From assembly GCA_029202545.1 (NCBI GenBank), contig CP119311.1, forward strand, positions 4,464,001 to 4,528,000: 64,000 bases of DNA, in the 5' to 3' direction. Numbering within the stretch: position 1 is the first letter of the stretch; every line of letters begins with the position of its first letter. The notes beneath the pieces are model-generated. The model ran no database searches and was not told where the DNA came from. It saw only the letters and a program-made list of their open reading frames with translations. Shown here one piece after another: positions 18,498 to 24,715 of the stretch. The translations under genes were made by a program, and so were the position numbers. The DNA comes from Candidatus Pseudobacter hemicellulosilyticus. Its GTDB lineage: Bacteria > Bacteroidota > Bacteroidia > Chitinophagales > Chitinophagaceae.

Positions 18498-18620
18498 GAG
18501 AAAAACTTACCCTAAAAGGAGATTTTAAGCCTCCTGCTCAGATCCTATCCGGAAAAAAACTTACCATATGCGGAAAATGTACCGGGTATAGGGTAGCTGC
18601 CACTGGGTTTCAGTGGCACT
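18498..18620. promoter_or_regulatory. Candidate operators between the receptor and araC genes
   Basis: Two direct copies of AAAAACTTACC lie at 18501-18511 and 18555-18565, 54 bp apart, each next to a CATATG. Further towards the regulator is a perfect 8-bp inverted repeat, TGCCACTG-GGTTT-CAGTGGCA, at 18598-18618. Direct repeats on one face of the helix upstream of a receptor are the usual target layout for AraC proteins. No clear TAnnTTTG box was found on either strand here. Confidence 0.4.
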
Positions 18621-18717
18621 GGCGCTGGCACAGGCGCCGGGCCTGGCCATATATGAGCCCGATCAAGTAATTTAGCGCCTTAAATCATTGGTTGTTATTG
18701 TGCGTTACAAAATCTGA

Positions 18718-19710
18718 TTGGCATTGGCAATTCCGCAACCCGATACAAAAAAATCATTCCCAACCTGTACGTTCGACATCAACGCTTCTACTGACCTGAA
18801 GGAGCGCAGGAAATCTTTGTCGGGCCAGGGACATGCCGGCAACCTGTATGAAATGTACAGCCCTGACGGCATCAAGTTCGGTTACTACAATCTCCGCTCC
18901 CAGCAAGGCGGCGAGATTGTTTTCAGGAACCTGCATCCTTTTCTGCAGATGAGCTATACGCTCAGCGGCAACAAGAGCTATTCTACAGGCGATAAACACC
19001 AGCTGGCTTCTTTCGAAAAACATCAATACAATTACCTGTTCTTCCCCAAGGAAGATATTCATCTCAACTGGCAGCCCGACGAGCAGCTGGAAATATTTGA
19101 ATTGGGGGTGAGCCCTGAGCTGGTGCTCAATGTGCTGCCGGAAGAGCATCCGCTGTTCCCGGTATTCACACGCAGCATTGAGGTCAATGCACCGGCTATG
19201 CTGAGTGCGGTGAACCTGCCCATGCAGACCACCATCAGCACTATCCTGTATGATATGCTGAACTGTCCGCTGGAAGGGCGTTACAAGCAATTATTCATTA
19301 AGGCCAAGACCATTGAACTGCTGGCCATTCAGTTGGCCCAGTACGAGCAGATGGCGGGCATCAGCAAGCAGTCGTCCTCTGCCCGCACGCTCAAGAAAGA
19401 GGATGTGGACAGGATGCATATGGCCCGGGATATCATTGTACAGAATCTCAACAGTCCCTGTACGCTTATTGACCTGGCGCACCAGGTAGGCACTAATGAT
19501 GCTTACCTGAAGAGCCAGTTCAAACAGGTCTTTGGCACTACGGTATATGGTTACCTGCAAAGCATCAAGATGGCGCATGCCCGCGAGTTGCTGGACCAGG
19601 GGAAAAGTGTATCGGAAGTGGCTTACCTGACAGGGTATAAGCATACGGCCCATTTCACCAGGGCCTTCAAGAAGTATTACGGCTTTGCACCGGGAAAAAT
19701 GAAACGGTAA
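18718..19710 (+). CDS. AraC-family transcriptional regulator
   Basis: 330 residues if read from the TTG at 18718, which directly follows an in-frame TGA; TTG at 18724 is equally possible. The first ATG is at residue 46 and would cut into the sensing domain, so a TTG start is favoured. The C-terminal ~100 residues form the double helix-turn-helix of AraC (LIDLAHQVGTNDAYLKSQFK ... VSEVAYLTGYKHTAHFTRAF then FAPGKMKR). The N-terminal part (MSYTLSGNKSYSTGDKHQ; FFPKEDIHLNWQPDEQLE) resembles PchR-like cupin-type sensing domains. The divergent TonB receptor is the likely target. A strong terminator follows. Confidence 0.9.
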   Translation: MALAIPQPDTKKSFPTCTFDINASTDLKERRKSLSGQGHAGNLYEMYSPDGIKFGYYNLRSQQGGEIVFRNLHPFLQMSYTLSGNKSYSTGDKHQLASFEKHQYNYLFFPKEDIHLNWQPDEQLEIFELGVSPELVLNVLPEEHPLFPVFTRSIEVNAPAMLSAVNLPMQTTISTILYDMLNCPLEGRYKQLFIKAKTIELLAIQLAQYEQMAGISKQSSSARTLKKEDVDRMHMARDIIVQNLNSPCTLIDLAHQVGTNDAYLKSQFKQVFGTTVYGYLQSIKMAHARELLDQGKSVSEVAYLTGYKHTAHFTRAFKKYYGFAPGKMKR

Positions 19711-19750
19711 CAGGAAGTCAGCTTAATAATACTATGGAATATTATATATG

Positions 19751-19778
19751 AGCTTTAGGTTTTCGCCTAAAGCTTTTT
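19751..19778 (+). terminator. Rho-independent terminator of the araC gene
   Basis: A 9-bp perfect stem AGCTTTAGG / CCTAAAGCT with a 6-nt loop ends in TTTTT. It sits 40 bp after the araC stop and just before the left end of the insertion sequence. Confidence 0.85.
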
Positions 19779-19852
19779 TATTGATCTATAATACTCCCTT
19801 AAAATCGGACCACGGGCTTAGTTAAAAATATTCAGTAATTTAACAAGCTCGA

Positions 19853-20143
19853 ATGAAAAAGCAAACACGAAGAAAATTCAGTCCTTCCTTCAAAGCCAAA
19901 GTGGCTCTGGAAGCAATTAAGGGGCAGGTTACGCTCGCAGAGCTGGCCACAAAATACGAGGTGAACCAGGTTATTATCGCACGCTGGAAGGCCGAATTCT
20001 TGGCTAATATGAGTGCGGCCTTTGAAAAGCCTGATAAGACAGAGGAGCCCTCCGTAGATACCCAGGAGTTATATGCCCAAATCGGGCAGCTCAAGGTAGA
20101 GAATGAGTTCTTAAAAAAAAGCTTCAAGAAACTTGGGGGGTAG
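19853..20143 (+). CDS. IS3-family transposase OrfA (helix-turn-helix DNA-binding part)
   Basis: 96 residues. The N-terminal basic region (RRKFSPSFKAKVALEAIKG) and the HTH segment (TLAELATKYEVNQVIIARWK) are typical of IS3 OrfA, followed by a short leucine-zipper-like tail (LYAQIGQLKVENEFLKKS). The stop is TAG at 20141-20143. Just before it, an A8 run at 20113-20120 in the context TTA AAA AAA AGC forms an A-AAA-AAA slippery heptamer that would direct ribosomes into the orfB frame. Confidence 0.93.
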   Translation: MKKQTRRKFSPSFKAKVALEAIKGQVTLAELATKYEVNQVIIARWKAEFLANMSAAFEKPDKTEEPSVDTQELYAQIGQLKVENEFLKKSFKKLGG

Positions 20144-20976
20144 CCGATCGGGCCAGCCTTGTCAATCCACGTACCAAGCAAATATCTGTTCGCCGGCAGT
20201 GTGAATTGCTTACAGTAAACCGCAGTACACTGTATTATAAACCTATTGGAGAGAAGCCGGAGAACATTAAGATGATGGAGATCATGGATAAGCACCTGAC
20301 TATGCATCCAACGGAAGGTGTAGTATCGCTGGTTTACTATTTTCGCAACAAAGGCTACCAGGTTGGCCCCAAGCGGATCAGGCGCTTGTTGAAAATAATG
20401 GGACGCCAGACTATTTACCGCCGAAAGAATCTGACGAAGCAAGGATTGAAGCAGTTTATAAAACCGTATTTGCTCAAAGGGATGAAGATTACCCGTGCCA
20501 ATCAAGTTTGGTCGACCGACATCACTTATATCCCAATGCGTACAGGATTTATGTATCTGACGGCGATCATGGATATATACAGCCGCCGGATTGTTGGATG
20601 GGGCATCAGTAACTCTTTAGCAGCCACCTGGTGTAAAGAAGTACTGCAAGACGCAATACTCCAACATGGCAAGCCAGAGATCATCAATTCTGATCAGGGT
20701 TGTCAATATACCAGTGCCGTATGGACACAGTATCTCGAGGGGGAACAAATACTTGCATCTATGGATGGGAAAGGGAGAGCCCTCGATAATGTGTGGATTG
20801 AACGTTTCTGGAAATCCTTGAAATACGATTATGTCTACTTAAATCCCGCCGAAGATGGTTTTGAACTGTTAGAAGGAGTTCAAAACCATATCGGCTACTA
20901 TCATGACAAAATTCATCATACCACCTGTGAAACACCCAATGAACGATATCAAAGATCTTTGCAGCAAGCTGCTTGA
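20113..20976 (+). CDS. IS3-family transposase OrfB (DDE integrase), expressed by -1 frameshift from orfA
   Basis: Read from the A8 slippery run the frame continues without a stop into the DDE domain; there is no ATG near the front (the first usable codon is a TTG at 20206), which supports frameshift expression. The joined segment contains RQCELLTVNRSTLYYKP, a typical OrfB beginning. The catalytic triad is seen in WSTDITYIPM (first Asp), INSDQGCQYTS (second Asp) and DNVWIERFWKSLKYDYVYL (Glu). The full-length OrfAB fusion would be the active transposase that cuts and joins the element ends. Confidence 0.93.
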   Translation, partial: KKKLQETWGVADRASLVNPRTKQISVRRQCELLTVNRSTLYYKPIGEKPENIKMMEIMDKHLTMHPTEGVVSLVYYFRNKGYQVGPKRIRRLLKIMGRQTIYRRKNLTKQGLKQFIKPYLLKGMKITRANQVWSTDITYIPMRTGFMYLTAIMDIYSRRIVGWGISNSLAATWCKEVLQDAILQHGKPEIINSDQGCQYTSAVWTQYLEGEQILASMDGKGRALDNVWIERFWKSLKYDYVYLNPAEDGFELLEGVQNHIGYYHDKIHHTTCETPNERYQRSLQQAA

Positions 20977-21102
20977 TTTATAACTTAAATATCCAGCCTG
21001 GTGGTCTTAAATCAGGGGAGTATTATAATCCGCCCTTTCATTTTCTTCTGTAAGTAATTTGATTTAAGGGGATGAGGGGAGATAAATATTTTCATGAAAA
21101 GG

Positions 21103-21116
21103 CTAACTAATGTTAG
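21103..21116. promoter_or_regulatory. Inverted repeat just upstream of the deaminase-ATPase gene
   Basis: CTAAC-TAAT-GTTAG is a perfect 5-bp inverted repeat ending 23 bp before the start codon, with an overlapping second arrangement (AACTA/TAGTT). It is a plausible operator, perhaps for the C-terminal winged helix of the gene it precedes. It is short and may be chance. Confidence 0.3.
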
Positions 21117-21139
21117 TTTAGCGCCCTAATTATCTTATC

Positions 21140-22639
21140 ATGGCCAAGGAAAATGGTGATTTTGATCCAAGGAAATACATGGAGCTGGCAATAAATGTCA
21201 TGAACCAATCTATTCAGGAACCTCGACAAGATAAAACAAGCCCAAAAGTTGGGGCTGTTTTGATCAAATCAAATGGCCAGGAAGAAACAGCTTTTCGTGG
21301 TGAATTACGTCACGGAGATCACGCCGAATTTACTTTGCTGGAAAGAAAGAATAGAAGTGTTTCTTTAGAAGGTGCTATTTTGTTTGCCACATTAGAGCCT
21401 TGTGCTCCGGGAGCCAGGAAACATCCCAAATTAGGTTGTGCTGAACGAATTGTCAATGCGCGTATCAAAAAAGTTTGGATTGGAATAGAAGATCCAGATC
21501 CTACTGTAGATAGAAAAGGAATTAAATATTTGCTTGACCATGGCATTGAAGTAAATCTGTTTGATGCTGACCTGCAGGAACAAATCAGGCAAGCAAATAA
21601 GCAATTTATCGAAGAAGCGGAAGAAAGAGCGAAAAAGGCCAAAATTGAAACGCAGCCTTTGTTTTTATCTGAAAAGGAAAAGGTTGAAACCAAGGCAGAT
21701 ACCGAAGATTTATCAAAAGACGTTATTGAGGATTTTATTAGTAAAGCCAACCTTAATGTGAAGATCGATACACTTGAGTATTATCGGATTCTGGCACAGA
21801 TTGGCATTTTGGAGCTTAAAAACGATGGATACATTCCAACAGGCTTAGGACTATTATTATTTGGGAAAAGGCCTCAACTGGTATATCAAAATGCCCTAAT
21901 AAGAGCAACCTTTAAAACTAGTGGAAGAGGGGAGGATATTGAAACTATTGAAGGACCGTTAGTTTCACAAGCAGACAAAGTGCAAAGTTGGTATGAAAAT
22001 CACATTGGCAAACAAATAGACAGAACTAGTGTAGAACGCAGAGTTATTCATGATTATCCTTTGGTTGTTTTTCGTGAAGCCATTATCAATGCAATAGTTC
22101 ATCGTGATTATGATATAGATGGTGCACCGATTTATTTTGAGATTAATGATGAGGCAATTGTTATCAAGAGCCCGGGTAAGCCTGTTGAGCCGCTTACATT
22201 AGAACAAATTAAAAAATTTAATGCTCCCTCATTAAGTCGTAATCCTAAAATCATGTATGTTTTTGATCAAATGGAACTAGTGGAACAACGCGGTTTGGGA
22301 TTTCAAACCATCAAAGATTTACCTCAAAAGCATAATTTGCCTCTTCCTTTGGTTACTTATGAAGCTCCTTATATGGTATTTAGTTTTCCCAGAAATATTG
22401 AGGCTGTAAAAAAAGTAAGTACCAATCCTAATATTGCTCAGTTGACCGATGCACAAATTCAAGGCTACGAATGGCTAAAATTGGTTGGGCAGGCAAGTAC
22501 AAGGGAATATTCTTCTCATTTTAATATTAGCTATAAAACTGCGCAAAGACATCTTGCCGCTATGAAGGCTCTTGATCTACTGGGAGATAATGGTGAAGAA
22601 AGCAATTCCCCTAATTATGAATATATTGTAAATGAATAA
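21140..22639 (+). CDS. Fusion of a RibD-like zinc deaminase with a RecG-C-terminal-like ATPase and winged helix
   Basis: 499 residues. Residues ~10-150 form a cytidine-deaminase-fold domain of RibD type: HAE at 61-63 (zinc His, catalytic Glu63) and PC-x11-C with Cys88 and Cys100. Residues ~205-415 match the GHKL-type ATPase domain found at the C-terminus of Schlafen/AlbA_2-type regulators (LGLLLFGKRPQ; REAIINAIVHRDYDIDG with N-box Asn317; IKSPGKP; SRNPKIM; EQRGLGFQTI). A winged helix follows (~435-485). In usual members an AlbA_2 domain occupies the N-terminal place taken here by the deaminase. The gene is AT-rich, stands alone after an IS3 element and is followed by large palindromes, all signs of transfer. 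Function unknown; a nucleotide-modifying regulator or defence protein is possible. Confidence 0.8.
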   Translation: MAKENGDFDPRKYMELAINVMNQSIQEPRQDKTSPKVGAVLIKSNGQEETAFRGELRHGDHAEFTLLERKNRSVSLEGAILFATLEPCAPGARKHPKLGCAERIVNARIKKVWIGIEDPDPTVDRKGIKYLLDHGIEVNLFDADLQEQIRQANKQFIEEAEERAKKAKIETQPLFLSEKEKVETKADTEDLSKDVIEDFISKANLNVKIDTLEYYRILAQIGILELKNDGYIPTGLGLLLFGKRPQLVYQNALIRATFKTSGRGEDIETIEGPLVSQADKVQSWYENHIGKQIDRTSVERRVIHDYPLVVFREAIINAIVHRDYDIDGAPIYFEINDEAIVIKSPGKPVEPLTLEQIKKFNAPSLSRNPKIMYVFDQMELVEQRGLGFQTIKDLPQKHNLPLPLVTYEAPYMVFSFPRNIEAVKKVSTNPNIAQLTDAQIQGYEWLKLVGQASTREYSSHFNISYKTAQRHLAAMKALDLLGDNGEESNSPNYEYIVNE

Positions 22640-22646
22640 GTTAAAT

Positions 22647-22756
22647 ACTTGGACAATAACTTGGACAACATGTCCAAGTAAAGGCTAATTACAGTTAAAT
22701 AAAAAAGGAGCTTGGACATGGACTTGGACACAATGTCCAAGTCCATGTCCAAGCTC
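22647..22756. repeat. Palindromic cluster built from the octamer CTTGGACA
   Basis: Seven bases after the deaminase-ATPase gene comes ACTTGGACA (22647), then a 9-bp stem ACTTGGACA-ACA-TGTCCAAGT (22659-22679). After a short A-rich spacer follows a perfect 23-bp stem with a 3-nt loop (22708-22730 / 22734-22756). The longer stem is itself two CTTGGACA units in tandem per arm. It could end transcription, protect a transcript, or bind a protein. Confidence 0.9.
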
Positions 22757-22860
22757 ATCAAAGGCAGCTAATTCTGTCATCAAGTAGATAATTTTCTTCC
22801 TTTCCGATTTGATATCTTAATCATTTGTTTCTCCAGGGGAGGTAAACTGAGGAGGCGTTT

Positions 22861-22992
22861 TTATTTGGCAATCCACCAGAAGATGGCCAGCCAGACCAGT
22901 CCCTTGATCAAAAAGAAGAGAAATCCCCAGAAGCCGATCCGCTTCAGCCATTTGACTGCTTTTTGTTTGCGGGTGATGGTGATTGTTTCCAT
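22861..22992 (-). CDS. 43-residue single-span membrane peptide
   Basis: ATG at 22992, TAA at 22861. The peptide has a basic N-terminus (TRKQKAVKWLKRIG) and one aromatic-rich hydrophobic segment (FWGFLFFLIKGLVWLAIFWW) ending in AK. Its ATG overlaps the stop of the upstream monooxygenase as TAATG, so it is translationally coupled, which supports it being real despite its size. It would sit in the inner membrane. A helper role for the heme-degrading enzyme or for HmuY-linked uptake is only inference. Confidence 0.7.
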   Translation of the reverse strand: METITITRKQKAVKWLKRIGFWGFLFFLIKGLVWLAIFWWIAK

Positions 22993-23321
22993 TATTGACT
23001 GATGACCTTATAGGTTTTGAAATCGCTGGTCATGGGAGCGGGCTTACCTTCTGCCTTGGCGCGGGCGATCTCCTCAAAACCACGTTTGTGGCCTACAATG
23101 AAGGCTTCGGATTTTGTCCAGTCTTTGAAGGACTGCTCCGTTTCCCAATAGCTGACAATCAGATAAGGATCTCCTGCCTGGGCGGGACGAAGCACATGCA
23201 TGTTCACAAAACCGGGCATCATATCAATGGCATGTTTGCGGGAAGCAAACAGCTCTTCAAAGCGATCCCGGAAATGGTCCTGGCAGTTGATATAGTTGAT
23301 GGCTACAAAGTTTTTATCCAT
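22992..23321 (-). CDS. IsdG/HmoB-type heme-degrading monooxygenase (ABM domain)
   Basis: 109 residues from the ATG at 23321; a longer frame to 23501 would run into the repeat array and is rejected. The sequence carries the ferredoxin-like ABM fold and the IsdG pattern: Asn9 in NFVAINYIN, Trp68 in FKDWTKSEAF and His78 in VGHKRGF, spaced as the Asn7/Trp67/His77 triad of staphylococcal IsdG. MMPGFVNMHVLRP is the family's 'MPGF' block. It would open heme to release iron in the cytoplasm. It is coupled to a small membrane peptide and divergent from an HmuY lipoprotein, which makes this a heme-use module. Confidence 0.87.
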   Translation of the reverse strand: MDKNFVAINYINCQDHFRDRFEELFASRKHAIDMMPGFVNMHVLRPAQAGDPYLIVSYWETEQSFKDWTKSEAFIVGHKRGFEEIARAKAEGKPAPMTSDFKTYKVISQ

Positions 23322-23459
23322 GGTGCGTATTTTTTCCAAAACTACAATTGTCACAGAATTGTCATGCGCCAATTCGGGAATAGGATTTACCATATCCGGA
23401 GAGATCGGGAAAGCTGCCCGGGGAGTGGTCCGGCGGCAATGGGATTGTGAAAGGCTTTT

Positions 23460-23765
23460 TTGGACGAACCAACTGACTTGCAAACGGTTAGCCTGCATCA
23501 TAAGGTCTTGAAGAGCTTTTTTGGATTGAACCCAAAGGCATGCTGAGAAAGGAGCGGCTGGTATTTACTCAGGAAGATTTTTTGGGACGAACTAACTGAC
23601 TTTCAAATGGATATCCTGCGCCATAAGTTCTTGAAGAACCTTTTGAAACGAACCCAAAAAGGGCAGGTATGGATCCCGGAGGGTTGTTTTTTGGGACGAA
23701 CCAATTGGCTTACAAATGGATAGCCTGCTCGCCTGAATTTCGAGAGCTTTTTTGGGACGAACCAA
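23460..23765 (+). repeat. Phased array of the near-palindrome TTGGGACGAACCAA (six copies)
   Basis: Copies, counted at the central CG/TG, fall at 23465, 23527, 23588, 23649, 23697 and 23758: spacings 62, 61, 61, 48 and 61 bp. The best copies are 23691-23704 and 23752-23765 (exact); 23460-23472 lacks one G; the second and fourth are degenerate. Most are preceded by a run of T. Between alternate copies a second block recurs (ACAAATGGATAGCCTGC then TTCTTGAAGAGC), so the larger unit is about 120 bp. The array fills the gap between the monooxygenase and hmuY genes. The same motif occurs singly or in groups elsewhere in the window. Confidence 0.9.
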
Positions 23766-23841
23766 TGGGGAAACACGCTTTTTCCCGAGCGGGTTAGTTT
23801 TTTTCCGGTAATGGTCGTTGCATCGGGGGACATTTGCGCGC

Positions 23842-24522
23842 ATGAAATACTTCCTGCTTATCTTATCCCTGGCCAGCCTGGTAGCCTGCAGCAAAGACGG
23901 CGATAAAGTGGAACAAGTGGATCTTGTCAGCACCACTGTCCTGGACCTGGCCCTGGATACCCTGGCTTCCATGAGCGATGATGTGGATGGCAAGGAAAAA
24001 AGACCTTTCTATACGGTGACCTTTAACTTTAAGACCAGGCAAACCCGCTTCATCAAAACCACACAGGATAGCCTCGACTACCTGCCCACCGATGGATGGG
24101 ATATCGCTTTCTCCAAGGAATACAACTCCTATGTAGTAGCTAATAATGGTAATACTGTCGGCACTCCCGGATACAAAGGCCCCGGTGTAGGCAGGATGGT
24201 GGTTATTGAGCAACCTTATGAAAAAGTGACCGAAGCTCCTTCCGAAGAAGTTTTTACCAGTGAAGGCGTAGCCGGCGTAGGCTGGGACAGTGGCAATGGA
24301 TTGGGTTGGTTCTTTTATTCTCTCAGCAACCATATCTGTGTGCCTGTCAAGAACAGGACCTTTGTAGTAAAGACCGCCACCGGCAAATTTGCCAAACTGC
24401 AAATCATGAATATCTATAAAGGCAATCCGCCGGTTGTGACCGATCTCTTCTGGCCGGCTCCTTATGTCAGCTTCCGCTATTATGTACAGGAAGATGGGAG
24501 TCGCAACCTGCGCACCAACTGA
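23842..24522 (+). CDS. hmuY: HmuY-family heme-binding lipoprotein
   Basis: 226 residues from the ATG at 23842, chosen because it starts the lipoprotein signal MKYFLLILSLASLVACSK (lipobox LVAC). The body matches HmuY: GWDIAFSKEYNSYVV, PVKNRTFVVKTATGKFAKLQI, then MNIYK and SFRYYVQEDGSRNL. HmuY proteins are surface lipoproteins that take heme from host or environmental hemoproteins and pass it to a TonB receptor. No receptor is directly adjacent; the nearest is at 16108-18447, with an araC gene, an IS and the fusion gene between. The divergent IsdG-like gene supports heme use. Confidence 0.88.
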   Translation: MKYFLLILSLASLVACSKDGDKVEQVDLVSTTVLDLALDTLASMSDDVDGKEKRPFYTVTFNFKTRQTRFIKTTQDSLDYLPTDGWDIAFSKEYNSYVVANNGNTVGTPGYKGPGVGRMVVIEQPYEKVTEAPSEEVFTSEGVAGVGWDSGNGLGWFFYSLSNHICVPVKNRTFVVKTATGKFAKLQIMNIYKGNPPVVTDLFWPAPYVSFRYYVQEDGSRNLRTN

Positions 24523-24578
24523 TTCGTTTTTGTATTGACACAGTTACACCCTTTCAATCAACCAGCATCAAGTAAATG

Positions 24579-24605
24579 GCCGGTCTGTAAAGACCGGCTG
24601 TTTTT
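24579..24605 (+). terminator. Rho-independent terminator after hmuY
   Basis: GCCGGTCT-GTAA-AGACCGGC is a perfect 8-bp stem with a tetraloop followed by TGTTTTTA. It lies 57 bp after the hmuY stop. Confidence 0.85.
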
Positions 24606-24715
24606 ATGTTAAACCTATATACAGGCTCAACAGGAATGTCATGTATCCTGTAAGCAGAACCTGTTGCGGAAAGCTCAGGCTTTTCGAAAGAAAAATAGCG
24701 ACAGAAAACGGTCTG

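Larger units (their letters stand above)
19791..21023 (+). mobile_element. IS3-family insertion sequence, about 1.23 kb, apparently intact
   Basis: The ends are inverted: ATACTCCCTT at the left and AGGGGAGTAT at the right, with weaker similarity extending inward (..CGGACCAC / GTGGTCTTAA..). TATA flanks both sides (19787-19790 and 21024-21027) and is either a 4-bp target duplication or part of the terminal repeat, since TATA is self-complementary. Inside are orfA and orfB in the -1 phase with a shift-prone A8 run. Both frames are undisrupted, so the element may be active. It separates the araC gene from an AT-rich gene. Confidence 0.88.

Noticed and set aside
22647..22756. CRISPR-like or simple terminator reading of the CTTGGACA palindromes
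   Set aside because: There is no regular spacer structure for a CRISPR, and no T-run follows the long stem, so neither label fits well.
23460..23765. CRISPR array in the 61-bp phased repeat
   Set aside because: The repeat core is only about 14 bp, copies degrade, intervening DNA is itself repeated, and no cas genes are present.
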